Below, piece after piece: positions 1 through 9,173 of a DNA stretch of 64,000 bases. A model generated the notes under the pieces. It was not told where the DNA came from and searched no databases. It saw only the letters and a program-made list of their open reading frames with translations. Position numbers and translations under genes: made by a program. Position 1 is the stretch's first letter; each line of letters starts with the position of its first letter. Source of the stretch: Roseihalotalea indica (GTDB lineage: Bacteria; Bacteroidota; Bacteroidia; Cytophagales; Cyclobacteriaceae); the NCBI RefSeq assembly GCF_022458895.1, contig NZ_JAINFL010000004.1, positions 1 through 64,000 on the forward strand, given 5' to 3'.

Positions 1-74
1 AGTTATGGAATCCAGTGTGGACGGTAAGTGAATAAATGGTTGATCATCAATGAGTAAGGCATTGCTTACTGAGG

Positions 75-1085
75 TTAATCTAAAAGCTGCCAGGAAAGTT
101 TCTGATGAGCCCGCACATCGGTGTTAAGTGTTTTTCCGACCACTTGGTCAAACTCACGAGCATCAATACCGTGGTTGGGACGCAGGCAGGTGAGGTGCTC
201 TTCCGTCAGCAGGGTGCCCGCCGGAAGGTCCGTCTTTGGATAAACCGCCCGGCGGAAACTGATTCGGTGATCACCTTCAACCGGCAATGGACGCTTTAAT
301 GAGCTGCCTTGCAGAGACTTAATTTCCTGAATTTTTTGAATAAGTTTTTTTACTTCGTCTCTAGTAAGAGAAACCTGATGATCGCGGAAGGTTTTTCCTT
401 CCCGAGTATCGGTAAAATGAAATTCCAGGATTTCAGCCCCCATAGCCACGGCCACTTCCAGAGCGGTTGAACCTACGGTATGGTCAGAGTAACCAACGGG
501 CAATTGTGTTGCTTGCTTGTATAACGACATCACCGATAGGTTAGCGTCCTCAAACGGAATGGGGTACATGGAAGTACATTGGAGGATGGCCAGGAAATCA
601 GGGCTTTGATACTTTTTATTGACTGACTGAATGTAGTCTACAGTTGAAAGTACCTCATCGAGCGTTGCCAAACCGGTGGAAATTAGCATTGGTTTGCCTA
701 ACTGAGCAGTAGCTTTTAAAATAGGGTAGGCGGTCAGATCACCGGAACCTATTTTATAGAAATCCATATGAGGATCGATCCAGGAGAAATAATCAGTGTC
801 CCAGACTGAGGCCAGGAAACCAACCTGATGTTGGTGGCAGAGTTCAGCCAACGAAAGGTAAAATTCCTGGCTTAATTCAAATTTCTTAAAGTGCTGGTTA
901 CGTTGTGGGCTTTCTTCCCGGCTTACCAGCGTATCTCCCTGGTAAAGTTGAAATTTTATATAGTCAACGTCAGCCTCCAGGGCTAATTCGGTTAATCGTC
1001 GGGCATACTCAAAGTCACCTTCGTGATTTCCACCGATCTCGGCAATCAGTAGGGGGCCATGCTTTCCTTTCCAGAAACTACTCAT
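75..1085 (-). CDS. NeuB/SpsE-like nonulosonate (sialic acid family) synthase
   Basis: The protein should condense phosphoenolpyruvate with an N-acyl hexosamine to give a nine-carbon nonulosonic acid in the cytoplasm. It has 336 residues, the usual family length. A TIM-barrel NeuB domain opens with AEIGGNHEG (residues 15-23) and KFQ (44-46). SDHT puts a histidine at 202 and EFHFT one at 223, and this 21-residue spacing fits the two metal-binding histidines of characterised NeuB. A C-terminal SAF (antifreeze-like) domain covers about 278-336. The usual EKHF motif reads EFHF here. The start overlaps the end of the SpsF-like gene by 8 bp, so the two are translationally coupled. The exact product (Neu5Ac, legionaminate, pseudaminate or a spore-coat-type sugar) cannot be told, and no NeuC or PseB/PseC is visible. 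Confidence 0.88.
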   Translation of the reverse strand: MSSFWKGKHGPLLIAEIGGNHEGDFEYARRLTELALEADVDYIKFQLYQGDTLVSREESPQRNQHFKKFELSQEFYLSLAELCHQHQVGFLASVWDTDYFSWIDPHMDFYKIGSGDLTAYPILKATAQLGKPMLISTGLATLDEVLSTVDYIQSVNKKYQSPDFLAILQCTSMYPIPFEDANLSVMSLYKQATQLPVGYSDHTVGSTALEVAVAMGAEILEFHFTDTREGKTFRDHQVSLTRDEVKKLIQKIQEIKSLQGSSLKRPLPVEGDHRISFRRAVYPKTDLPAGTLLTEEHLTCLRPNHGIDAREFDQVVGKTLNTDVRAHQKLSWQLLD

Positions 1086-1794
1086 GGGTTTTAAGTTGAT
1101 GGTATGTTTTTACTATGTCAGTCAGGCTGTTGGTATACAGCGGAGATGCTAAGTGTTGCAACATTTGTATGGCAAAATCCGCATCTGCCGGAGTATCTAC
1201 CGATAGGTGTAAGCCTGAGGCTTCCGGAACGTCCTGATTATAAAAGTATTTGCGCTTCCCGATCTCAGGGTGGTCGTACAAATATAGCGTTACATGTTCT
1301 TTATGCTGAGGTGAGGCATTAATCTCGTTCATCAACCCTCGGTAAAACTGGGTTTTGACCAGCTCTGCGCTCATACCATACGGAAAAGTACGTTCGGGAA
1401 CATTGCTGTAGAAGTCAATCGTTGGTTGAGCCTCATCAATCATCTTCTTCACCACGTCTAAGGCCACAAACAGATTGTCCCCGTTGATTCGCATTGCGTA
1501 GTCAAAGTGATACGTTTCGGCTGCAGAAATAAACCGCTCGGAAACATTGGTCAAATCGCCCCGGTAACAGGAAATCTGATTTCTTTCGCAAAAGTCGGCA
1601 ATGGCATCATCGGTGGCTTCGGCAGACGTTGCCACTACCAGATTTTCAGGCTCAAACACAGTACGCAGTGCATCATACACGTGTTGAAGCAAAGGCTTCT
1701 TGTCCAGAAGCATAAGTGCTTTTCCCGGCAGTCGGCTTGAATTATACCTCGCTAAAATGATGCAACCTGTCCTCATATGATCCAGAAACGCCAA
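1078..1794 (-). CDS. SpsF-like cytidylyltransferase (COG1861 type)
   Basis: A 238-residue nucleotidyltransferase of the NeuA/KdsB fold, closest in layout to SpsF (spore coat polysaccharide) proteins. The nucleotide-binding start reads ILARYNSSRLPGKAL (about 13-27), followed by a VVATS strand and an acidic RINGDN segment near residue 105 that would hold the metal. It probably activates the acid made by the neighbouring NeuB-like enzyme as its CMP form; in Bacillus the SpsE/SpsF pair has the same NeuB-plus-cytidylyltransferase composition. It lies 30 bp after the acyltransferase gene and overlaps neuB by 8 bp. A second in-frame ATG at 1776 (Met7) is an equally good start. The sugar substrate is inferred only from context. 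Confidence 0.82.
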   Translation of the reverse strand: MAFLDHMRTGCIILARYNSSRLPGKALMLLDKKPLLQHVYDALRTVFEPENLVVATSAEATDDAIADFCERNQISCYRGDLTNVSERFISAAETYHFDYAMRINGDNLFVALDVVKKMIDEAQPTIDFYSNVPERTFPYGMSAELVKTQFYRGLMNEINASPQHKEHVTLYLYDHPEIGKRKYFYNQDVPEASGLHLSVDTPADADFAIQMLQHLASPLYTNSLTDIVKTYHQLKTHE

Positions 1795-1824
1795 AGTTAT
1801 AAAGAAAAACCAAACGGGAAAGGG

Positions 1825-2376
1825 TTAGGTTCTTTCTCCTATCGGTTTGGCGGGCATTCCACCAACGATGGTATACGGCGGCACATCCTGATTGACAATA
1901 GCCCCTGCTGCGATAATGGCTCCCCGATGCACCGTTACACCCCGCAGAATCTTGGCTCCGGTGGCAATCCAAACATCATCTTCAATAACAATGGGGGCAG
2001 TAATATTTGGCTGCTGATTGATAAGCGTATTGCGCTCAATGCCGTGATCACTATCTACGATGTATACAAACGGGGCGATGAGGCAGTCATTGCCGATGGT
2101 TATGCGATTTGAGGCAAAGATGAACGTGTGATACCCTACCGTAGTCCGGTCGCCAATTGACACCGCAGTTTGCTCATTGCAGGGGCAGATTTTAGCCCCC
2201 TCTTTAATCACCACCTGATTACCGATATTGATTAATTTAGGGTAGCGCATAAACTCCACATTTTTTTCGAAATACACTCCCGTTCCGCAGGTCCCTACTG
2301 CGTTGCGCATCTTCCAGATACGGAAACGATCTTTCCAGGTGGGTTTAATATGTTTTCTAAGTTGCTGATTGCCCAT
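1825..2376 (-). CDS. hexapeptide-repeat (left-handed beta-helix) O-acyltransferase
   Basis: The 183-residue protein shows the hexapeptide periodicity of trimeric LbH acyltransferases from about residue 45 to 175 (for example INIGNQVVI, VSIGDRTTV, ITIGNDCLI, IVIEDDVWI) and ends with the usual PPYTIVGGMPAK turn. SDHGI near residue 112 carries the histidine expected to act as catalytic base. It probably acetylates a sugar or sugar acid of the glycan made by this operon, using acetyl-CoA. It lies 12 bp downstream of the GNGPSLK gene, in the same transcription unit. WcaF/VatD-like relatives have the same length. The substrate is not identifiable. Confidence 0.85.
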   Translation of the reverse strand: MGNQQLRKHIKPTWKDRFRIWKMRNAVGTCGTGVYFEKNVEFMRYPKLINIGNQVVIKEGAKICPCNEQTAVSIGDRTTVGYHTFIFASNRITIGNDCLIAPFVYIVDSDHGIERNTLINQQPNITAPIVIEDDVWIATGAKILRGVTVHRGAIIAAGAIVNQDVPPYTIVGGMPAKPIGERT

Positions 2377-2388
2377 AAAAAGTAAACT

Positions 2389-3279
2389 TTAAAGTGATTG
2401 TCGCTCAAAGGCATCAATAAACGAATGGGGAGTGATATTTACTACGCGCGTGTTAATAGAGTGTGCATATTCGTTTAGCTGCCAATAAGAACGAAATGAG
2501 TAGTAAAATTTTTGAAGCACTTCATGAAGTTTTCGTTCACCCTTAGTTGCACCCGCATACATTGGACGGGCTTTAGCCGTGTAGATATCAGATTGGAGCT
2601 GGTCATCATAGAAGTGCTTCTGGCTGAGAAACACTCGATTATCGTCAGATACAAAGATCTCTTTCAACCATGAGTGATCGGCCCCAGTAATAAATATAGT
2701 CTGATACCGCATCATCAGTGTGAGGGCGAGGGTAGCAACCAGTACATTATGAGGACGAGGCATACCCAGCCCCTGGTTAAGGCAGAAACGACGAAAAGCA
2801 GGCAAGCCTTCTACGGGAGTATTGTTAAAATAAGCAATCTGGATATTGGAGTTTTGCTTAATAGTATCCTTCCATTTTGGGTGCTTCTGAGCCATTGCCG
2901 GTACCAGTAAGACCATGGGCCAGGTTGTTTGAGAAGCTAATTCTTCAAAAATGCGATGCCGTTCTTCTTTCCAACCTGGTTTTTCCTCAGCCAGCCAGAA
3001 ATCGGTAGCCGCCAGTACGTAGTAATGTGGTTTCACGGAAGTGTAGGCCGTGGTGCGCACGAAATTATTAACGCACACAACCGCTTTATTATCCAGGAAC
3101 GAAAGATGGTTTGCAAGAAAATCTTTTAACGATGGACCGTTACCCAAAATAACACAATCTGAATGATTAGTACTACGGTGGGGGCTTCTTACAGTTAATT
3201 TACTGAGTAATAAGATTTTTGGGATCGTTAGCAACGTTTCCACCCAATCATCAAGGCGCTGAATATGAGGAGGTTTCAT
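2389..3279 (-). CDS. GNGPSLK-motif protein, possible GT42/DUF115-like glycosyltransferase
   Basis: A 296-residue soluble protein with no signal peptide. VILGNGPSLK lies at 43-52, and a second Rossmann-like strand, IFITGADHSW, at 195-204 follows a helix starting PRPHNVLVATLAL. This order (GNGPSLK, a mid-protein helix, a GxD strand, then a C-terminal INTRVVNITPHSF strand) resembles the CMP-sialic acid transferases of family GT42 (CstI/CstII) and the related DUF115/MptE-like proteins. As it sits in one operon with a NeuB-like synthase and a cytidylyltransferase, it is a good candidate for transferring the CMP-activated sugar. That role is inference from motif and context; the overall similarity looks low. 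The gene is 36 bp from the GT2 gene and 12 bp from the acyltransferase. Confidence 0.6.
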   Translation of the reverse strand: MKPPHIQRLDDWVETLLTIPKILLLSKLTVRSPHRSTNHSDCVILGNGPSLKDFLANHLSFLDNKAVVCVNNFVRTTAYTSVKPHYYVLAATDFWLAEEKPGWKEERHRIFEELASQTTWPMVLLVPAMAQKHPKWKDTIKQNSNIQIAYFNNTPVEGLPAFRRFCLNQGLGMPRPHNVLVATLALTLMMRYQTIFITGADHSWLKEIFVSDDNRVFLSQKHFYDDQLQSDIYTAKARPMYAGATKGERKLHEVLQKFYYSFRSYWQLNEYAHSINTRVVNITPHSFIDAFERQSL

Positions 3280-3315
3280 TAATTAGTTGTGAATCAAAGT
3301 ATTAGATTCTATCGG

Positions 3316-4251
3316 TCAGCCTATGGCAGACCCGTCGGGTCCGAAAAATCCCTGAAGGACCCAAATTCTGAAGCGTACCAGCATATTTCCTTTGGCAAAC
3401 TGTCCTTTAAGATAATACCAAACTACTAAAAGCATTGTGCCGCCTATCTTGATTAGTTCTTCAAGTAAGCGCTGTGTTTTTTGTAGAAAAGAGGCATGAG
3501 CTAATCTACGCTTTTCACTTTGGCCAACTCCCTGAGCCAGTCCTTTAATGTAGGCGATTTCTAGGCGTTTTTCCGGAATAATATGATCTACCACAACATC
3601 GGGCACATAATGCACAGGTTCATTTTGTGTTTTAAGGCGATAGATTAATTCTTTTTCATCTCCGCCCATTAAACCACTACCGATGCGCCCTAGGGCGACA
3701 TTAAACAGGCCGTAGCGATCAAATACAGTGCGGCGAAAAGCGATATTGGCACCCACAGGGAATTTCCTTCCTTTAAAAGGTTTAGGTTGTCTTCCCATAT
3801 CTAAAGCCGACACCAGGGGTAAAAGAAAATGAGACATCCAGGTGGGTGATTGCCCTTCGTAAACAGGCAAGATCTTTCCTCCAATGGCCTGCACTTCAGG
3901 GTGTTGCTGGAAATATTGAATAATATTAGATCCAAAGTCCGGGTGAACGAAAGCATCATCGTCTATGAAGGCGACTATATCACCTTTTGATTCCTTAATT
4001 CCGCGATTTCGGGAATAGGAATGACCCTGATTGGTTTCTACAAAATAATAGAATGGAGCATCAGGGTGATCTTGTAAAAAGCTTTGGCAGATATCTTCCG
4101 TCTGATCCGTACTTAGATTATTAACGATAATCACCTCGTAATCAGATTGATCGGCGGTTTGCTTTAGTAGATGGTTTAACGTTTTGCCAATGTAAACTGC
4201 TCGATTATAGGTGCAAACAACAATGGATAATTTAGGGGAATTGCTCATCAA
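3316..4251 (-). CDS. family 2 glycosyltransferase
   Basis: A 311-residue GT-A-fold inverting glycosyltransferase. The N-terminal VVCTYNR (11-17), NNLSTDQT (44-51) and the metal-binding DDD at 97-99 (FIDDDAF) are the GT2 hallmarks. GGDEKELIYRL near residue 217 matches the acceptor-side ED region. A hydrophobic stretch near residue 270-282 may attach it to the inner membrane. Its start overlaps the stop of the YfhO-type gene (ATGA, 4248-4251), so the two are coupled. It probably adds a sugar to a lipid-linked surface glycan in the cytoplasm. Donor and acceptor are unknown. Confidence 0.87.
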   Translation of the reverse strand: MMSNSPKLSIVVCTYNRAVYIGKTLNHLLKQTADQSDYEVIIVNNLSTDQTEDICQSFLQDHPDAPFYYFVETNQGHSYSRNRGIKESKGDIVAFIDDDAFVHPDFGSNIIQYFQQHPEVQAIGGKILPVYEGQSPTWMSHFLLPLVSALDMGRQPKPFKGRKFPVGANIAFRRTVFDRYGLFNVALGRIGSGLMGGDEKELIYRLKTQNEPVHYVPDVVVDHIIPEKRLEIAYIKGLAQGVGQSEKRRLAHASFLQKTQRLLEELIKIGGTMLLVVWYYLKGQFAKGNMLVRFRIWVLQGFFGPDGSAIG

Positions 4252-6719
4252 GCAGCTTCTTTTTGCATCAATTTTCGTACGCTAAGCGCAAGAGTACCCA
4301 AAAAAGCAAGCAATAACAAAATAGAGGTAATCAACATGACAGTGCTGCCTACCCGGTAAGAAGCAGGATCAAATGTGAACTCTACCGTATGTTGACCAGC
4401 CGGTATCACCATCGCTCGCAAAACATAATTGGCTCTTACGTATTCTACTTCCTCACCATCAATGGTAGCTACCCAGCCGTCGGGATAATAGATTTCCGAG
4501 AAAACAGCGAAGCTCTCAGCGGGAACATCCGCCTCGTATTTAAGGTAGTTTGGCTGATATTCCGTCATTTGTATTGTTCCGGCATTACTGAACGTGGTTT
4601 TGGGAACTTCGAATTCGCTGGTGTTTACCACCGCGGTGTTAGCGGGATCAATGGTATCAAGGGCGGCCATAGCTTCATCAGCGGTTTGTACTGGCTGCAC
4701 GTCCTTCACCAGCCATGCATTGCCCAGGGCTTGTTCATTGACAAAAACTGCCTGAGGGCTATCACCAGCTTTGAAGAAACGGGCATTGAGCATATCCAGC
4801 ACCGGGATATCGTCAAAATTGGTGTTGCCTTGTTGCAGTTTCTGAATTACACTATTGACCTCATTGCCTAGCTGGTGTTCAATTAAATCCTGGTAGCGAC
4901 CTAGTTTTGCGCCGTGATACCCTCCTATAGAAGAATGGAAGTAAGAGGTGACTCCATCGTTAAAAGGATTAAGTAGATTTAGCACGCGGGCATGTTGCGT
5001 ATTTTGTTGTAGAATTACATTATCTGCTTCAGAAGCCGTTACTATATTGGTCCGGCTACGTTCGCGCACATAATCGCCTTCCGTAAGAAAACGCTTTCCT
5101 ACCGACCATACATCGACCGTAGATACTAGTACCAGAGCAAGAGCGAATCCGGTGTAAGCAAGTTTTCCTTGTTTATGAATAAAAATTAGGGCAACCGCCA
5201 GCAGCGAGAAGATAAGAGAGCGAAAAGCGTCGCCTCTAAGTAGATCAACCCGGTCATCCTGTATTGCACTAACCATTGCTTCGCCACCTTGCTGGGCCAG
5301 TCTACTATCGGAAGGCCCGTCTACACCAAACGCTCCGGCAAAAACGATCAGCAAGAGCAGGATGCCCAGAGGAATACCCGCAGCTATATAAAACCGCCGT
5401 TGAGTTGTCTTATTCCAGGCAGTTTGTAACATGGTTTCTAACCCTAGCAAGCCAAGTAGCGGAATGCATAGAAGAGCAATTACCATGGCCATTTCTACCG
5501 TCCTGAACTTGTTGTAGCCCGGAAGAATGTCATACATCAGGTAGTTGAAAGATGGGAAGAATTTCCCCCAGGTTAGCATAATGGAAAAGATCGTAGCCAC
5601 GATTAGCCAGGTCCTATGGGGTTGAGGGGCAAAGAAACACCCAATAAAAAAGAGAAGTACCATAATGGCTCCGGCATAAGTAGGGCCAGCCGTACTGTAT
5701 TTTCCGCCCCAATAGGTAGGAGCATTCTCAACAAAGTTTTGAATTTGCTGGCGATTCAGGTTCGTTCCTGATAAAAATCTGGCAAAATTAGAGTCCATTC
5801 CAACATTACGGCTTGTGGCACCACCCGAAAAATCCGGAACAAAGAGCGTAAGTGTTTCGCTGATGGTCAGGCTATAGGCGAAGACATAATCCCGGTCTAG
5901 TCCGTCGGATGCGCTCTCTCCAGTTTGTGTAAGCGCAGAAGGTCCCCGGGTAGAGTACTGACCATACTGGTAGGTGTTCCAGATACGGCCCAGGTTGGTG
6001 CCTACCGCTAAAAGCGCAGCTAGTACTAATATTGAGCTCCTGATTAAAAAGGGTTGAATCTCAGAATTACGGATTGAGTGCACCAGCATGACTATACCAT
6101 AAATAATGACAGTCAGCAGCAAATAATAAGTAATCTGCAAGTGGTTGCTGTCAATTTCCAGAGAAAGCGCTAGCGCCGTCAGCACAAACCCCCAAAGTAA
6201 TTTACCCCGGTAGGTCAGATGAATACCCGCCAGCACCAGTGGCATGTAAGCGATGGCTTCAATTTTCCAGATATGCCCTGCCTCTAAGCTCACAATATTG
6301 AACGTCCCTAATCCATATGCAATGGCTCCGGCAATCGCCAGATAGGGGCGAACCCCGAAAACTATGAGCATGATATAGAAGCTCAAAAAGCATTTAAGGA
6401 TAACTTCAGCCTGTCGGGGAAATCCAAAACCATACACGTTCTGGAAAAAATCAATGATTTGTTCTCCCTGGTAACGAATATTGATTAAGTAAGCCGGCAT
6501 GCCCCCAAACATAGAATTTGTCCATAGAGCCTCTTCACCTGTTTTGGCGCGGTACTCTCTAATCTCCTGCCCAGATGATATTCCCTGAGTAACATCATAT
6601 TGTTCAATGGTTTTATTACCAAAAAACATAGGGCTGAAGAAGAGGATAGTAACCACCAAAAACGTAACAATGGCTACCAGGTGGGGGAGAATATGTTGTT
6701 TGAAGTTTAGTTGTGGCAT
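4248..6719 (-). CDS. YfhO-family polytopic membrane protein (GT-C-like)
   Basis: An 823-residue protein with about a dozen hydrophobic segments through residue ~540, a large soluble C-terminal part (about 560-790) and a last membrane helix followed by a basic tail (about 795-815). The loop WTNSMFGGMPAY near residue 65 and the acidic first loop fit the YfhO family (PF09586), GT-C-like proteins implicated in glycosylating cell-surface polymers in Firmicutes and common in Bacteroidota. The periplasmic C-terminal part ends in a beta-rich module (for example FSEIYYPDGW). It is the first gene of the six-gene glycan operon and overlaps the GT2 gene by 4 bp. It may transfer a lipid-linked sugar outside the membrane; the acceptor is unknown. 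Confidence 0.82.
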   Translation of the reverse strand: MPQLNFKQHILPHLVAIVTFLVVTILFFSPMFFGNKTIEQYDVTQGISSGQEIREYRAKTGEEALWTNSMFGGMPAYLINIRYQGEQIIDFFQNVYGFGFPRQAEVILKCFLSFYIMLIVFGVRPYLAIAGAIAYGLGTFNIVSLEAGHIWKIEAIAYMPLVLAGIHLTYRGKLLWGFVLTALALSLEIDSNHLQITYYLLLTVIIYGIVMLVHSIRNSEIQPFLIRSSILVLAALLAVGTNLGRIWNTYQYGQYSTRGPSALTQTGESASDGLDRDYVFAYSLTISETLTLFVPDFSGGATSRNVGMDSNFARFLSGTNLNRQQIQNFVENAPTYWGGKYSTAGPTYAGAIMVLLFFIGCFFAPQPHRTWLIVATIFSIMLTWGKFFPSFNYLMYDILPGYNKFRTVEMAMVIALLCIPLLGLLGLETMLQTAWNKTTQRRFYIAAGIPLGILLLLIVFAGAFGVDGPSDSRLAQQGGEAMVSAIQDDRVDLLRGDAFRSLIFSLLAVALIFIHKQGKLAYTGFALALVLVSTVDVWSVGKRFLTEGDYVRERSRTNIVTASEADNVILQQNTQHARVLNLLNPFNDGVTSYFHSSIGGYHGAKLGRYQDLIEHQLGNEVNSVIQKLQQGNTNFDDIPVLDMLNARFFKAGDSPQAVFVNEQALGNAWLVKDVQPVQTADEAMAALDTIDPANTAVVNTSEFEVPKTTFSNAGTIQMTEYQPNYLKYEADVPAESFAVFSEIYYPDGWVATIDGEEVEYVRANYVLRAMVIPAGQHTVEFTFDPASYRVGSTVMLITSILLLLAFLGTLALSVRKLMQKEAA

Positions 6720-7067
6720 GAAATCATCAATATAGATTGGGGGTGAAATTAGTACCCTTCTTTCAATTTGTCACGCTAGAGGAGAAAAAGTTTGCCGGAT
6801 AGGGAAAGCCTTCGATAATGCAGCTCATGTTATACGCAATTTTTAACAATTTTCTAAGAACTAATAGTAAATTGAGCCTGATTTTGAGGAGATGAATTCG
6901 AATACTACCAATAACCAACGTTAGCTTCTCAAACTTTATTGAAATCGTCTTGTTTATGATTCAACTATTGTGACAGTATAAATATTGAGTATGTTCAAGG
7001 TTGTTTTGATAAGCTTGGCAGGAGGCGGGAGGCTGTTTGCCGAGTAATGACCGGTTACTAGCGTAAG
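6720..7067. other. divergent intergenic region, no gene seen
   Basis: This 348-bp AT-rich stretch separates the minus-strand glycan operon from the plus-strand GHL10 gene and should hold promoters for both. I found no exact TAnnTTTG element facing either gene and no convincing small reading frame. Confidence 0.5.
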
Positions 7068-8774
7068 ATGGGGCATTTCAGCATCTTCAGTCAGTGGCTT
7101 GCCACCGATGGTAGTATGCTGAGTACTACGCTACAGCCAACGGTTCACCGCCTTCTGCCAACATCATTTGTATTACAAAATTTAACGTACTCAGTCAGTT
7201 ATTCTCTGTTTTTTTATACTCTAAACGCGACCAGAACCATCAGAGGCTATTTATTTTTTCTCCTTATTCTTGGGTTTTCTCACATTTCGTCACCGACACT
7301 ATCTCAAAATTACCCACCAAAGCGAGAGTTTCGAGGCGTGTGGGTAGCATCTGTTAACAATACAGATTGGCCATCGTCACCGGGTCTGACTTCAGAGGAA
7401 CAACAACAAGAGTTTTCAGACTTGTTGACTTTTCAAAAGGCCAATGGCATGAATGCTGTCATTGTGCAAATTCGTCCTAATGCTGATGCACTCTATCGCT
7501 CATCTTATGAGCCCTGGTCGCGCTGGCTTACCGGGAAAGAAGGCAAGGCACCTGATCCTGAATATGATCCACTGGAATTTATGATTACCGAATGCCGCCG
7601 GCAACAAATGGAATTCCATGCCTGGATAAATCCGTTTCGTGCAATCTATAACAATCAGGAAGGGGATATCAGTGATGAACATGTTTTTTTCCAACATCCA
7701 GATTGGGTTATTCCCTACGGTGAACACAGTTATTTTGATCCGGGCTTGCCCGAAGTGCGGGAGTATGTGTTAAAAATTGTTATGGATGTGGTTAATCGAT
7801 ATGATATTGACGGCTTACACTTTGACAATAGCTTTTACCCTTCTCAGATAGATAGTGTTGCCTTTCTGGACGATCTTAGCTTTACCCGCTACGGTGAAAA
7901 TTTTGATACTCTGAGTGACTGGCGTCGGAACAATATTAACCAGTTTATTCAGGCGGTGCACGATAGTATTGAGGCAGTTAAACCTCAGGTTCGATTAGGG
8001 GTGAGTCCATCTGGCGTATGGAGAAACCAGGCTAAAGATCCCCAAGGGTCCGATACTCAGACTTCTCAAACCAGTTATGATGACTTTTATGTCGACGTGT
8101 TAACCTGGCTCAAGAACGGGTGGATTGATTATGTAGCACCGCAGCTCTATTTCAGTATAGGATCTGAGCAGGCTGATTACCGCATTCTATTAGATTGGTG
8201 GGTAAAAAATACCTACGGAAAAGAGTTATATATTGGGCACGCAGCGTATAAGATTGGCCTACCCGAAGATTCTTTATGGAACGACCCTTGGCAGATTACA
8301 GATCAAATAGAACTAAATCGGCAGAGCTTTCAAGTGGATGGTAGCATTTTTTTCAGTGCCAGTTCGTTTCTTGAAAACCCACTGAGTATCAATTCTCGTT
8401 TAGGCGGGGATATTTATCAGTACCCTGCGCTGGTGCCTTCTATGGCTTGGAATCGAATGGAAGTGCCTGATCCTCCTCAGAGTGTATCGATAGCCAGAAA
8501 CAAAAATCAAGTACTACTTCAATGGCAGCATAACGCGCATCAAAACGTGCGGTATTATGTAGTTTATGGTGCTGAAGGTGAAGAAGCACCCAATATTAGT
8601 GATCCTACAACTATCATCGCCAAAACCTACTTCCCCAACCTGACTTTTATGGAAGGATCGGTGAAAGGAGTTTTCCGAAAGCCCCATACTTTTGTTGTAA
8701 CTGCCGTGAACCGCAATCACGATGAAAGTCTGGTGAGTGAACCGGTTCAAGTCCAATTACTTTCCCTCCCTTAA
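7068..8774 (+). CDS. GHL10 (DUF187/YddW-type) glycoside hydrolase-like secreted protein
   Basis: The 568-residue frame carries a signal-peptide-like segment (about 56-80, a run of Phe/Leu/Ile ending SSPTLSQ). The glycosyl-hydrolase-like 10 domain (PF02638) starts at REFRGVWVASVNNTDWPS and includes IVQIRPNADALY, FHAWINPFRA and DGLHFDNSFYP. Family members usually read DDYFYP at the last motif, so one acidic residue is Asn here. The C-terminal ~100 residues form an Fn3-like module. These proteins are thought to act on cell-wall or other envelope glycans in the periplasm or outside. The ATG at 7068 gives an unusually long leader before the signal peptide, and no ATG lies closer than Met17 (7116), so the true start is uncertain. 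Confidence 0.85.
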   Translation: MGHFSIFSQWLATDGSMLSTTLQPTVHRLLPTSFVLQNLTYSVSYSLFFYTLNATRTIRGYLFFLLILGFSHISSPTLSQNYPPKREFRGVWVASVNNTDWPSSPGLTSEEQQQEFSDLLTFQKANGMNAVIVQIRPNADALYRSSYEPWSRWLTGKEGKAPDPEYDPLEFMITECRRQQMEFHAWINPFRAIYNNQEGDISDEHVFFQHPDWVIPYGEHSYFDPGLPEVREYVLKIVMDVVNRYDIDGLHFDNSFYPSQIDSVAFLDDLSFTRYGENFDTLSDWRRNNINQFIQAVHDSIEAVKPQVRLGVSPSGVWRNQAKDPQGSDTQTSQTSYDDFYVDVLTWLKNGWIDYVAPQLYFSIGSEQADYRILLDWWVKNTYGKELYIGHAAYKIGLPEDSLWNDPWQITDQIELNRQSFQVDGSIFFSASSFLENPLSINSRLGGDIYQYPALVPSMAWNRMEVPDPPQSVSIARNKNQVLLQWQHNAHQNVRYYVVYGAEGEEAPNISDPTTIIAKTYFPNLTFMEGSVKGVFRKPHTFVVTAVNRNHDESLVSEPVQVQLLSLP

Positions 8775-9173
8775 GCTGAAATCTGTAGTTCATTAAATTG
8801 TCTGGCTCAACAGAGAGGTATAGCCAGTAAACCATTCATTAACAATGTTGACTTCTCAGGCTGGTTTTGGATATACATCATTCTGATTTGCTTAAAGATT
8901 TGATAGAATGAGATCGGCAGGATTTATATATAGTCGGTTTCCTGTTAGCCGCCTTTAGTAACTCTTAATAATAGATAAACATTGCTGCTTTTAGTCTAAT
9001 CTAAATAGACCATAGTAGAGTATTCTGAGAAATCCTTTCGTTTTTTTATCGGTACCTTTTAAAAAAAAGTATATTGTGGGCCAAACAAAATATCCGCTAC
9101 TGTTATAGTGCGATTTCTATTGATATCGTAACTGACAGAGGGACCTATAAAAAATTAACAACCTATCTATTCT
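8775..9173. other. intergenic region, no gene seen
   Basis: This 399-bp AT-rich stretch lies between two plus-strand genes. It must hold the promoter of the TIM-barrel gene, but I see no exact TAnnTTTG element, no strong hairpin and no credible reading frame. Confidence 0.5.

Noticed and set aside
1..74. Start of a further gene after neuB on the minus strand
   Set aside because: One frame stays open to the edge but has no start codon, and the only ATG frame ends after 19 codons, so nothing can be supported.
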